The notes under the pieces were generated by a model that was given only the letters and a program-made list of their open reading frames with translations, was not told where the DNA came from and made no database searches. This document shows, piece by piece, positions 23,488 to 34,603 of a stretch of DNA of 64,000 nt. Made by a program: the position numbers and the translations under genes. The stretch's first letter is position 1, and every line of letters starts with the position of its first letter. The DNA comes from Arachis hypogaea (Eukaryota; Streptophyta; Magnoliopsida; Fabales; Fabaceae): positions 55,525,046 through 55,589,045 of the forward strand of contig NC_092054.1 of NCBI RefSeq assembly GCF_003086295.3, in the 5' to 3' direction.

Positions 23488-24290
23488 TTGTATGAACATT
23501 ATAAAATCAACTCTGATAATGAAGATCTTTTTATACAAATTCGACTTCTTTTAATATTTTTGATATTTTGACTTCAGATTTATAATGACTGAATTTTTTA
23601 TTGGATTAAGACCAAATCACCTCAATATGTAGTTAATTAATATATACATTTAAGAAAAAAATTGGAAACTGACTTTTTCCAGAAGTTAATATAATAAGCT
23701 AACATTTTTTTCTTTTAGTTTTTCTTTCTTTCGCTATAATAATAACATAATATTTAATCTTTTAATCTTTGTCTATCTATTAATATATTGGTTAATTGTT
23801 GATTGAGTTTATTTATTTTGTGATCTACGTATATATGTTAAGATTACAAATTAAAATATTTTTATTAAAAATACAAAAATTTTTAATTTTTAATATATTT
23901 ATTTTATATTTATTACATAAATTTTTTTTATTAATTGTAAATTTATCATGTGCTCTAACGGCACATATTAACTAAATCTTTGTTGATTAAAGAAAGTTTG
24001 TTTCTTAATAACACCATTGTTAATGAATTTTTAAAGCTACTGGTGCAATATATGTATAAAAACTTTTCACTTTCAAAATACATAAAAAAATTGAAGCAAA
24101 CGTAGCAAATATATGATCATTTATATTTAAAACGTAATTAGTTAAAAGCTAGATCATATCGAACTATCAATAAATAAATAAAAGATCATATCAGATCAAC
24201 GTAACTCTGACTCAGACTTCCTTCCCAAAAAGAGAGAAGCTAACTTAATGTTACATACTAACAACACACTGATTCAACAGAAAAAATTTA
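23488..24290. other. AT-rich spacer
   Basis: Nothing recognisable on either strand. Confidence 0.55.
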
Positions 24291-24436
24291 GGGGCAGCAA
24301 CTTTTTTAAATTTTGGCCAATATATAATTAGTAAAAAAAATGAATTATTAGATAAAATCTCATACTAATTTCACACTATTAAAATTATCATTAATGATTA
24401 TTTGATAGTTATAAATTACAAAAGTTACTAGACTCT
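24291..24436. mobile_element. Candidate short MITE (degenerate ends)
   Basis: Begins GGGGCAGCAACTTTTTTAAA after TTA and ends near AAAAGTTACTAGACTCT, so AGCAACTTTT and AGTAACTTTT face each other. The TTA suggests a PIF/Harbinger-type target but the right copy is unclear. Confidence 0.4.
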
Positions 24437-25639
24437 GACACTCCTCGATTCAATATTTGAGAGTAAACTCAAATAAGCATTGGTGTAATGAATCATAATT
24501 ACACTCAAATGGTGGGTCCCAACCACCTAATTTTGGGTGCCCCATGCCATGTGAGGTGTGCCCTACGCCCAATAAACAAGCGGCGGGGCTCTCATTTCGT
24601 TCATTAGATGGTTGACAGCTATGACGTTGGAGGGGCCCACAGTCCCACACCGTAGTTATTATCGCTTTGATAACTTATCTTTGCTTTTTGGAGGGTGATT
24701 CCTCGTTCCAAGTAAGCAGCCATAAATAAAATACTAATAAATAAATGGAGGGTGAAGGGTCCCTAGTCTCTACGCTACAAATAGTCAAATACAATATTGG
24801 GAGACCCAAATGACACGGTAGACCGCATTGTCCCCGCTCCACGCAGCACAGCACACCCACAATTAAGGCAACTAAACAAAGTTGTTAGCTTATGTTTTTT
24901 TCTTTTTTAAAAAAGTAAATTTAGAAACAATATTTGTATTATTTTTCATATATTCTATTATGATATAAAATATGAGTTTTTTTTTATTTTTATCAATCAT
25001 TTTTAATACTAAAAAAATAAAAGATATTAAAATAGTATATACAAAAATTGAGCATAAAAATATAATATGTTTCATTAAGTTTCGGATATTCGTTAACAAA
25101 AATAAGAGAAAAGTGTTTTTATTAAAAAAAAATTTAAGAATCAATATATTTGAATTTTTATTAACAATATATTTCAATAAAACTTATTAAAAATGTTCTA
25201 AATGAATTTTTTGTAGAAAATATAAATCAAATGCTAAATTTTTAAGGCATCTTTTTTATATCTATAAATTTAATACATTAAAAATATAAAATTTTTGTAT
25301 TTTATACTTTGAACTAATGATTTTCCGATATCTTTCAATTAAAGCCATATGTCTAATAGTACTGAAATAAGCTCTTGTTTTGTTAAGAACCTTTTCTATA
25401 CTTAATTATCAAAAGCCCATAAATAATTTAACAAACTATAATTGAAGATACTAGAGTGTTTGGTGAATTTTGTAGACAGTTTATCTATTTTGGATCAAAT
25501 CCAAATCTAAATCTAAAAGTGTTACTTTAAAATTCTTAAATTAACTATTATTTTTTTCTGTACAGTGTGAAATTCTAATAATTATTGAGCATCATAAATT
25601 TACTGGAAGACATTATTAAAGAGGTGAATCAGCTATAAT
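24437..25639. other. Spacer with a slightly GC-richer patch
   Basis: 24440-24850 is less AT-rich than its surroundings and looks low-copy, but no ORF, tRNA or domain is recognisable. The rest is AT-rich. Confidence 0.5.
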
Positions 25640-27033
25640 AGAGTAAGAAAAAGCTCTAGAATGATGAGGAAGTTTATTGAGAAAAAATATTGAGAGTCTC
25701 GTAAAAAAAAAAGTGGATGTATTATGACAATACTACATTTAAAAAAATAAATGGAGAGTGAAAAACAAATGGTAGGAGAAGAATCTATGCTAACCTAGTA
25801 ACCTTGTCATACATGAAAGTGCTGAAAATAACACTAACTCAGATGACTCTAAGGAGGAAGGGAGTAGCACAGAAGAGTCCTCAAAGGTTAAAGACGAAAA
25901 AATGGTGGAATAGATTGTAGAGATGAGTCAGATGCAAAGAGAAGTGCTAAAAAGGGAAAAACGTGAAGAAAGAGCTGCACTAGTCATTTCTATCAACCGT
26001 CTGCAAAACAGTATTATCAGTATCCTAATTAATAGGGCTGAAAAGAAGCATCTTGAATGTCCTTGGAAGGACACACTAATTTTCAAGTTACTAGGGATGA
26101 GTATCTCTTATGGAATTCTCAAGAGGCAGTTTGACATGATGTGGATGAAGATAGGAGGATTAGACTTGATTGACTTTGAGAACATTTTCTTTGTGGTGAG
26201 ACTTTAAAACGAGGATGATTACTGACAAGTTTTAGATGGGTCCTTGACAGTGAATTTCAACCCTTTTAGTGATGCGATAAATAAGATTATGGCTGGGTTA
26301 GGCTTCCGGACCTACCCATTAAGTATTATAACAAGAAATTTTTGGAGACCATTGGTGATCAAAGTAAATGTATGCTCAAGGTGGACATGAATATGACAAA
26401 GAAATCAAGGGGCAAGGTTGCCAGGTTGTGTGCGTAGAGCTTGATTTGACCAAGCCTCCTAATGTAATGTATATGGTGAATGGAGCTTCATACTACATAG
26501 AGTATGAAGCTCTACATATGGTTTATTTTTCATGTGGAATATTCAGACACGTGAAAGATAGTTGCGTGCATAAGGGGAAGCAATTGATGAGACAAAGAGA
26601 TGCAGCAAAAAAAATACACATGGTCGTAGGGAAGAGGAAGCTAGCAGAGCAGCCCAAGGGGTGCAAGCATAGTAGAGAAGGAGTGAGGTTGCTAACAAGG
26701 ATAAAAATGTCATTTTAAAAATTTAGATATGGTGCATGGATGCCAAGGTAGGATATGAACTTGGCCTAGTTGGGATCTCTTTCTTGCTTTCTTTTGGACC
26801 CTTGAGTTTTTGGACCTTCTTATTCTTTTTTCTTATGATAATCTTTTCATGGAATGCTAGGGATTGTTGACCAAGAAATTTTAAAGGCCTTTAGGTGGTA
26901 TAATCTCCATTATAAGCCTAATATCATAGCTATACAAGAATCGCACTATAGCAATAAATTCCATCAGGAGAGTTGGTTTTAACTACTACCTTGTTGTGGA
27001 CACCAATGGCTTCTTTGGAGGTTTGTGGCTGGT
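25640..27033 (+). pseudogene. LINE, 5' part: ORF1 (nucleic-acid-binding) and start of endonuclease
   Basis: ORF1 begins near 25790 and is frameshifted. Pieces match plant L1-type ORF1 (DUF4283 region): LLGMSISYGILKRQFDMMW, then across a frame change VNFNPFSDAINKIM and SRGKVA-like text, CVELDLTKP, and a damaged zinc knuckle (YFSCGIFRHVKDSC, one Cys replaced by Tyr). From about 26838 the endonuclease starts: SWNAR, KPNIIAIQES and GFFGGLWL, with several stops. Element B interrupts it at 27034. ORF1 would coat LINE RNA and the endonuclease would nick the target; both are dead here. The rest of the LINE resumes at 34604 and 44557. Confidence 0.8.
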
Positions 27034-28514
27034 TGATAAACTCATATTTTATGATATATTTTGTGCTTAATTTGAGTGATTTAATCCCTCACCCACTTAT
27101 TTATATTAATTGCATGGTTTTACTTTCCCTTCCTTATTATGTGATGTATGTGAAAAACATGTTTCCTATGCTTTAATATTAATTATCTTAATTACCTTTA
27201 TTTCCATTCGATGCCGTGATTAGTGTGTTGAGTAGTTTCAGATCTTCTAAGGTAGGAATGACTTAAAGGATGGAAAGGAAACATACAAAAATGAAAGGAA
27301 AGCACAAAACGGAGCTTCTGAAGAAACTGGCATCCACGCGATCGCATGGACGAAGCGATTGCGTGCCAAGCGCGAATCAGCAGCGATGCGGCCGCATGAC
27401 TGATGTGACCGCGCGCCTTAAGCAGAACGCACATGACGCGGTCGCATGACTGACGCGACCGCGTGGCAAGGAAATGCCCCGAATGACGCGACTGCGTGAC
27501 CTACGCGGACGCGTGACAGATGCCACGCACCAGAAATTGCAGAAAATGCTCATAGCGAATTCTGAAGCCCTTTTTGGCCCAAATCCAAGTCCAAAAGGCA
27601 TAGACCAGAGGTTATAAAGTGAGGGAACGCATCCATTCAGAGAGAGCTCGCCAATTTTCACTTTCCATGATTTAGATTTAGTTTGAGAGAGGTTCTCTCC
27701 TCTCTCTCTTAGGATTAGGATTAGGATTTAGGACTTCTCTTAGTTTGTAAGAGTGACTCTCGATCCAGGTTTAATATTTACTTTAATGCTTTTATTCGTA
27801 CCTATAAATGTTGCCAACTTGACTTATGAACCCTTTCCATGTTATGATTTGAATTAATGATTATTTGAGGTATTTCAGTTATTGAGTGCTTTCTCCTTAA
27901 TTTGTGTTACCATTGCTTTCCATCTAAGGACATTTTTATTCCAACAATTTTACTTTTTCCCTTTTGGTCTTGGTTAAGAAATCAGTAACTCAACATTATT
28001 AAACTCAGCATAATTGATAATCGTTATCTTACTAATTGAACTGAACTTTAATAATCCCAACTTTTTCTTAGGAAATAAATAGGATTCAAAGGTCAAACTA
28101 ATTAGTCCCTTGACTTTTCTTTACTTTAGTAAAGGTTAACTAAGTGGAATTTAGATTCAACTTTCATTATTGTTGAGAGAGATAACTAAGTTGGACTTCC
28201 AATTTCTCTTACCTTGCCAAAAGATTGCTTTACAGTATTTATTTATTTTAATTGCCATTTAAATTATTTGTCATATCTACTCTTCACTCTCAACCCCGAT
28301 TTTACAACCTCCATAACCAATAATAAGAACATACTTCTCTGCAGTTCCTTGAGAAGACGACCCGAGGTTTGAATACTCGGTTAACAATTTTTAAGGGGTT
28401 TGTTACTTGTGACAACCAAAACGTTTGTACGAAGGGATTTTTGTTGGTTTAGAGACTATATCTACAACGCGACTATTTTTATGAATTTCTTTACTGGCAA
28501 AAATCCTAACGTCA
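27034..28514 (+). repeat. 5' LTR of element B
   Basis: TGATAAAC ... AACGTCA, start fixed by the target duplication. A TATA box (TATAAAG, 27613-27619) lies about 100 bp after an array of eight palindromes. The 3' LTR has TACAAAG at the same place. ORFs at 27198-27434 and 27377-27661 are translations of the palindromes. Confidence 0.95.
27336..27514. repeat. Eight ACGCGNNCGCGT-type palindromes, 17/33-bp spacing
   Basis: Starts: 27336, 27353, 27386, 27403, 27436, 27453, 27486, 27503. They form four doublets (17 bp within), repeating every 50 bp exactly. Some copies have lost CpG bases by C to T changes. Confidence 0.9.
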
Positions 28515-28517
28515 AAA

Positions 28518-28535
28518 TGGCGCCGTTGCCGGGGA
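28518..28535 (+). promoter_or_regulatory. Primer binding site of B, tRNA-Asp
   Basis: TGGCGCCGTTGCCGGGGA, three bases after the LTR end and identical to that of A. Confidence 0.93.
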
Positions 28536-28630
28536 ACTGCTAACGTGTGCCTTATTATTGGTTATTGTAAATATTTTTCTTTTGCTTGTTTATTTATTTT
28601 TGTTTTTCTTTTTCATCTTTATTTGCTACC

Positions 28631-30197
28631 ATGAATTCTCACCCCTCTCGCTTTGAGTTTAGTTCTAACTTTGTTGAAAGAAATAGAAGTTACAGCAGGA
28701 ATGTGCATCAAGGTCAGACCAATTAAGGATGGATGGAGCCAAGAGGATCTAATCGGACCCTTTAGGCAGCAACACCCTCCAAGATATCCTGGACAAAGAC
28801 CATTCTACAATGCATACCCAGCTGAAAGATATGGTGGACAACCTTGTAACTACCAACAAGCCCCACCCCGTGCATATAAACCATCCTTTCAACATAACCT
28901 CGAACCACCACACTCACAAGCTTCTCTTCACCATTCGCCACCATATGATCCTTCCTTACCCCAATACCAATCCAATCACTCCCAACCACCACCACTTCTC
29001 TATGTGTCATGCCCAAGTCCGGCAACCCGAGAAGCAGAGGTTCGCCTAAAGGAAACAGTAAATAAACTTCAAACAACCATTCGACAACTAGAGCAAACAA
29101 TAATTCAATGGGTTTCTAGGCGCTCAAATACACAAGGATCAGCCACAGCCCCATGTGAACAGTCTAACGAAGAGCGTAGCATGAAGGAGATACCAGAAAC
29201 TCCAGTGGACAAGACAGAGAATGAATTCGTACTAGAATAGGTAGAAGAAGCTGTCATTGTTCAAGAAGAAGAGTTGGTTGAAGATCTAGGAGATGCTGAA
29301 CTTTCATGGGAATTCAGAACTGAGGAGAACTCCGTCAAGGACGCTACAGTTGATGCTAAGGAGGATATTGTACAACCTCCAAGGCAAGTTGTTTATGAAG
29401 AATCAGACGGAATAACCCAGGACACAAATTCCCTTGATGATGATAGTCACAAGTCAAATTCTCTTAGTAATGAACTTGCATCCGCAAGTAAATTCTCTAA
29501 GATCGAAGAATCTTCCCCAAGTGAATATGAAGATGATGCGGAGGTAGATTTCTCTCAACCTCCAATCTATGACTCAAGTAATGAGGAAGACATAGAAGAC
29601 TTTGACCAGGACACAGATACAATTGTAGAACCTTGCAAGGAAGTGGAGGAATTCACAGAAGAGTACAAGGGAGTAGAACTTACAGAACCACCAGAAACAC
29701 CTATCCCAAGGCCATTACCACCTAATACAAGCTTCAAGTGGGTACAATCCTTAACCTTTAACTTTACTTATTCACTTGAATATGGTTTACTTGAAACAGA
29801 TGGCCAGCTTAGAGCTCTTTGCGGCTTTAAGAGTAAGAGGGAAATGGCTCGTACTCAGAGTTGGTGCACAAAGTTCAATAAGGTTCCACGCTTCACCTCG
29901 AAGTACACGGATTGGTATCATGCTCCATTGCATGGATCACGGAGAATGTTTGGTCACCATGGTGAGATTCTACTTTTTAAACCGCCTAGATGGAAACATA
30001 TAGATCAAGACGGAGGCGGATTTAAAAGCAAGGCTTGGGATCCTGGAGTTTATTCTGACATTCGTCACCCCGGGAGTCTGAAAATTTGTCTGAAGCTGCT
30101 CAGAAACTTTACATGCCTAGTATGGGACCCCGGAGGCTATTGGCATTCCAAGCACTGGTGGAGATTTTTGGACGAATTTATACATAAGTCGCCATAG
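28631..30197 (+). pseudogene. Unknown acidic/proline-rich ORF of element B
   Basis: I do not recognise this family. The likely start is ATG at 28631 (MNSHPSRFEF); that frame stops near 28725 and the open frame shifts, continuing to 30197 with one TAG at 29238-29240. The N-terminal third is rich in Pro, Tyr and Gln (YPGQRPFYNAYPAERYGG) and is followed by a short coiled coil (LKETVNKLQTTIRQLEQTI). The middle is very acidic (DSSNEEDIEDFDQDTDT). The C-terminal 130 residues are Trp/Gly/His-rich (YTDWYHAPLHGSRRMFGHHG, with WDPGVYSDIRHPGSLK and WDPGGYWHSKHW as a weak internal repeat). It occupies the place of gag-pol, between primer site and hairpin. A Gag-like packaging role is a guess. Confidence 0.65.
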
Positions 30198-30246
30198 CAG
30201 GAAGCTCCTACAATGTTCAACTTAAGGACTTAAACTAAAAGTGCTA

Positions 30247-30264
30247 GGTGGGAGACAACCCACC
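30247..30264 (+). other. Conserved hairpin after the ORF of B (GGTGGG-AGACAA-CCCACC)
   Basis: Perfect 6-bp stem, 50 bp after the stop codon. Position and loop match the post-pol hairpin of A, C and D, while the stem differs by paired changes. Confidence 0.8.
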
Positions 30265-30537
30265 ATGGTATGGTCGCTTCTTTTTCAATTTATTTCTTGT
30301 TAATTGCTTTCATTTTTATTTCCTTTTCATTTTACTTCATTGAACCTGGAATCATGCATAACATTCATGTTAATCATTGCATTTTGCATCTATCATACAC
30401 ATAAAAAAAAAAAACCGCAACGCGACGCAACTGCATCAGCAACGCGTTCGCGTCGCAAGGAGAGGAGAGAAAATAAAAACGAACAGAGAGTCACACTGGA
30501 GCGTGGCTGGAGGCGTGCCCGTGGCACAAATCGTCCC

Positions 30538-30966
30538 ACGCGACCGCGTCGCTGACGCGTCCGCGTCGCTGACGCGTCCGCGTCGAGTGGGAATACTGGC
30601 CTCCCACGCGACCGCGTACCCCACGCGGCCGCGTGATCAGGATTTCGACGTAATAATGGTGCACAGCAAAAAGTTGTGATAGAGTGGTGCTGGACTGGCG
30701 CTGGACGCGTAGTCCATCTCACGCGATCGCGTGCCCCACGCGGCCGCGTCACATCCTACTAAGTGCCCACTCACGCGATCGCGTGCCCCACGCGATCGCG
30801 TCACCCAATATTTGGCAATTAATGATTTTTGAACAGAGAGTTGTGCGAGAGCGAGGCTGTCCTCGCGCCAGTAGCATAAAACGGGTCACGCGACCGCGTG
30901 ACCGACGCGACCGCGTCAATCAGTATAAGCGCAAGTCGCGCGACCGCGTGCCCCACGCGTCCGCGT
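30538..30966. repeat. Palindrome array of B in a ~167-bp higher-order repeat
   Basis: ACGCGNNCGCGT copies start at 30538, 30555, 30572, 30606, 30623, 30721, 30738, 30773, 30790, 30888, 30905, 30938 and 30955. Doublets are 17 bp apart, with 33-35 bp between doublets. Pairs of doublets recur every 165-167 bp, three times, and the DNA between is also related (AGAGTCACACTGG, AGAGTGGTGCTGG, AGAGAGTTGTGCGAGAG). ORFs on both strands here are by-products. Confidence 0.88.
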
Positions 30967-30979
30967 CGCTTGCGCCGCA

Positions 30980-31651
30980 CAGTTTATCCTAATTTGCCAA
31001 ATATCTTATCTTTTCTCTCCCAATCCTAATTTTTTCTCCCTCCTTTCTTACTTATTTCTTCTTCCCTTCTTTCCCTTCTCATTCTTCTTCTCTTTTATTT
31101 TATTTTATTTAAATACTTTCATCCATTGCATTTTAATTGTGTGCATATTTTTCTTTTCTTTTCTAAAATTATTATTTTTCCATTGGTGTCACTTGTTCAT
31201 ATTCAACTGTTGTGTCTTTTCTGGTATTATTTGGTGCTTAGTGACTTGTTTACACTGTCGGGTAATATTATTTAAATCAATGCTAATCTTTTACGATATT
31301 TGTATTCCTTTTTGCATTGACATGAGCTTATACTGTCTTTCATTACCCACACTCTCCTCCCCTATATTTCAAATCTTGCACCACTGGCATGCCATGGCTT
31401 CTATTGTTTTCTCACTTACATGTTGAAGCTTCCATGTAAATGAGACCCTTATCATTTTGCATTAACCCACCCATACTTCTTTTATTTTCTTATCCCTATT
31501 TCCGGGTTACTCTTCTTCCCTTTTCTCTTTCAGGATGGCCACTCGGAAGGGAACCGGAAGACGTTTACATGGGGAGACAAACAAGTCCATCAGCACAATC
31601 CTTGAAAAAAAGCATCAGTTGGAACAGCCCGTCCACCTGCACATCTCAGCA
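30980..31651 (+). other. Pyrimidine-rich spacer of B
   Basis: No supported gene. A tract TTTTCTCTTTCAG ends at 31533, just before ATGGCCACTCGG at 31535; it looks like a 3' splice site, but the ORF after it is only 68 codons and runs through the hairpin module. Confidence 0.5.
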
Positions 31652-31690
31652 TGCACCGAGGACGGTGCAATCTTTAAGTGTAGGGAGGTC
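31652..31690 (+). promoter_or_regulatory. Internal hairpin + polypurine-like module of B
   Basis: TGCACCG-AGGA-CGGTGCA (31652-31669) is a perfect 7-bp stem with AGGA loop. ATC and then TTTAAGTGTAGGGAGG follow, nearly identical to the true polypurine tract at 33142-33157. It lies about 1.5 kb before the 3' LTR. Confidence 0.8.
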
Positions 31691-33120
31691 GATACCGACT
31701 TCCATGGGTTAGTCACTTCATATTTTTGCACCAATGTTTAATTTTCTTTGTTAAATTAGTTGTTGTATTTGCATATTTGTTTGATTTTATGCATCTAGTT
31801 ACTACTTGGTTAAAGTAATAAAATTCTTCTAAAGATCCTATTTTTGAAAAATTTCACTAATTTAAATTGAAATTTTTTTTGTTAAATTTGTTTGAAGTTG
31901 TATTTAGAACATGGTTTTTGAGCCAAAGAACACATAACCTGTGAGATTTTGAGCTTATTTACATGGTTACATTATTTAACCATAAATATTTTATTCTTGT
32001 GTGTTTACTTCTCTATAATTGTGATCTTTACTTTGTTTCAGTCTATATGTCCAATATTTAGTGTATTTACATGCTTGCATATGATTGAGGCCATTGTTTG
32101 ATTTTAGCTCACTTATCCCAAAATTAGCTACCCTTTAAATCACCCTTGTCAGCCACTTTGAGCCTTTTTAATCCCCATTTGTTCTGTATTTTACCACATC
32201 ACTAGCCTTAAGCGGAAAACAAATTAATTATCCCAATTGAATCTTTGGTTAGCTTAAGATAGTGTGTAAATTAAGTGTGGAGAAACTATGGGAACATGGG
32301 TTAATAAAGGAAAAGTATAATGTTTCTAATTTATTTGAATATCAAGAATTTGGGAACCTACTCATGAAAAAAACCAAAATAGAAAAATAATAGAAAATTC
32401 ATGTGCATTGATAAGTTATGTTTGTTTCTCTACAAAAAAAAAAAAGAGAAAAAAGAGAAAAATCCAAAAATACTCAATAAATAAGTAAATAAGGGGACAA
32501 AATTACCCCAATATTAAGTTTAATAAAAGATCAATGCACATGTGATAAAAATTAAAGAAAATTTGGTACATGAGTATGGGAATTATACAAAAGTGGGAAT
32601 TATGGGTAGCTAGGCATGAATTTAAAAGTATATAGAGTATATGTATATTAGGTGAGAGCTTAGGTTAATTAAAGATTCAATTTATAAAGCTCACTTAGCC
32701 ATATATATACCTTTACCCTTACCTTAGCCCCATTACAACCTTGAAAAAGATCTCATGATGTTTGCATTGGTATATTAAAAATTGTTGATTGGTTAGATGA
32801 AGAACAAGGTTTAGAAAGCATGACTAGAGAAGAGTAGAGTGAATAACCCTATACACTTGAGAGATTAGAGTGATATACACTACCAGTGAGGGTTCAATGC
32901 TTGATTCTATGTTCCCTGCTTTCATGATCTGTCTTCTTACAAGTTTACTTGTCTCTTATTGTATAATTTGAATTAGTGAAATCTGATTTGTATTTGTCTT
33001 GGAGAACTTGTTTACTTTTAAACCAAGTAGGTAGAAACATTTTTCATGTAGTTGCATTCATATGAATAGGTTGCATTGCATAACATTCCACCACTTTAAC
33101 CTTACTTTTTACTTTGGATT
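31691..33120 (+). other. 3' internal non-coding region of B
   Basis: AT-rich, with no second ORF. The last kilobase is shared with the decayed relative at 15060-16096. Confidence 0.65.
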
Positions 33121-33157
33121 TAGCATGAGGACATGCTATTGTTTAAGTGTGGGGAGG
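33121..33157 (+). promoter_or_regulatory. Hairpin + polypurine tract at the 3' LTR of B
   Basis: TAGCATG-AGGA-CATGCTA (33121-33138), then TTGTTTAAGTGTGGGGAGG directly before the LTR start at 33159. GTGGGGAGG is a good polypurine primer. Confidence 0.87.
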
Positions 33158-33158
33158 T

Positions 33159-34603
33159 TGATAAATCCATATTTTATGATATATTTTGTGCTTAATTTGA
33201 GTGATTTATTCAATCCCTCACCCACTTATTCATATTAATTGCATGGTTTTACTTTCCCTTCCTTATTATGTGATGTATGTGAAAAACATGTTTCCTATGC
33301 TTTAATATTAATTATCTTAATTACCTTTATTTCCATTCGATGCCGTGATTAGTGTGTTGAGTAGTTTCAGATCTTCTAAGGTAGGAATGACTTAAAGGAT
33401 GGAAAGGAAACATACAAAAATGGAAGGAAAGCACAAAACGGAGCTTCTGAAGAAACTGGCATCCACGCGATCGCATGGACGAAGCGATCGCGTGCCAAGC
33501 GCGAATCAGCAGCGACGCGGCCGCATGACTGACGCGACCGCGTGGCAAGGAAATGCCCCGAATGACGCGACCGCGTGACCCACGCGAACGCGTGACAAAG
33601 GCCACGCACCAGAAATTGCAGAAAACGCTCATAGCAAATTCTGAAGCCCTTTTTGGCCCAAATCCAAGTTCAGAAGGCATAGACCAGAGGTTACAAAGTG
33701 AGGGAATGCATCCATTCAGAGAGAGCTCGCCAATTTTCACTTTCCATGATTTAGATTTAGTTTGAGAGAGGTTCTCTCCTCTCTCTCTCTCTCTCTCTTA
33801 GGATTAGGATTAGGATTTAGGACTTCTCTTAGTTTGTAAGAGTGACTCTCGATCCAGGTTTAATATTTACTTTAATGCTTTTATTCGTACCTATAAATGT
33901 TGCCAACTTGACTTATGAACCCTTTCCATGTTATGATTTGAATTAATGATTATTTGAGGTATTTTAGTTATTGAGTGCTTTCTCCTTAATTTGTGTTACC
34001 ATTGCTTTCCATCTAAGGATATTTTTATTCCAACAATTTTACTTTTTCCCTTTTGGTCTTGGTTAAGAAATCAGTAACTCAACATTATTAAACTCAGCAT
34101 AATTGATAATCGTTATCTTGCTAATTGAACTGAACTTCAATAATCCCAACTTTTTCTTAGGAAATAAATAGGATTCGAAGGTCAAACTAATTAGTCCCTT
34201 GACTTTCCTTTACTTTAGTAAAGGTTAACTAAGTGGAATTTAGATTCAACTTTCATTATTGTTGAGAGAGATAACTAAGTTGGACTTCCAATTTCTCTTA
34301 CCTTGCCAAAAGATTGCTTTACAGTATTTATTTATTTTAATTGCCATTTAAATTATTTGTCATATCTACTCTTCACTCTCAACCCCGATTTTACAACCTC
34401 CATAACCAATAATAAGAACATACTTTCCTGCAGTTCCTTGAGAAGACGACCCGAGGTTTGAATACTCGGTTAACAATTTTTAAGGGGTTTGTTACTTGTG
34501 ACAATCAAAACGTTTGTACGAAGGGATTTTTGTTGGTTTAGAGAATATATCTACAACGCGATTGTTTTTATGAATTTCTTTACTGACAAAAATCCTAACG
34601 TCA
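33159..34603 (+). repeat. 3' LTR of element B
   Basis: 1445 bp, very similar to the 5' LTR. It has six palindromes instead of eight and a longer CT microsatellite (about 33776-33798). TSD CTGGT follows at 34604-34608. Confidence 0.95.
33465..33593. repeat. Six ACGCGNNCGCGT palindromes in the 3' LTR of B
   Basis: Starts: 33465, 33482, 33515, 33532, 33565, 33582, that is three doublets of 17 bp at a 50-bp period. One doublet fewer than in the 5' LTR. Confidence 0.9.

Larger units (their letters stand above)
27034..34603 (+). mobile_element. Element B: complete non-autonomous LTR retrotransposon
   Basis: Two LTRs (1481 and 1445 bp), a tRNA-Asp primer site, one degenerate ORF, a palindrome array, two hairpin + polypurine modules, and perfect 5-bp target duplications CTGGT (27029-27033 and 34604-34608). 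The LINE reading frame joins cleanly across it. No gag, protease, RT or integrase is present. The primer site, hairpins and polypurine context match the Athila-type elements of the window, so an Athila relative is the likely source of its enzymes. Confidence 0.93.

Noticed and set aside
24450..24860. Possible host promoter or exon in a GC-richer patch
   Set aside because: No ORF, splice pattern or recognisable motif supports a gene.
30377..30992. Several overlapping Arg/Pro/Thr-rich ORFs on both strands
   Set aside because: They arise from CpG-rich palindrome repeats, which are open on both strands; the peptides are repeats of DRVPHA- or RPRDR-type text.
31535..31741. 68-codon ORF after a splice-acceptor-like tract in B
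   Set aside because: Too short, ends shortly after the hairpin and polypurine-like module, and encodes no known domain. Kept only as a note.
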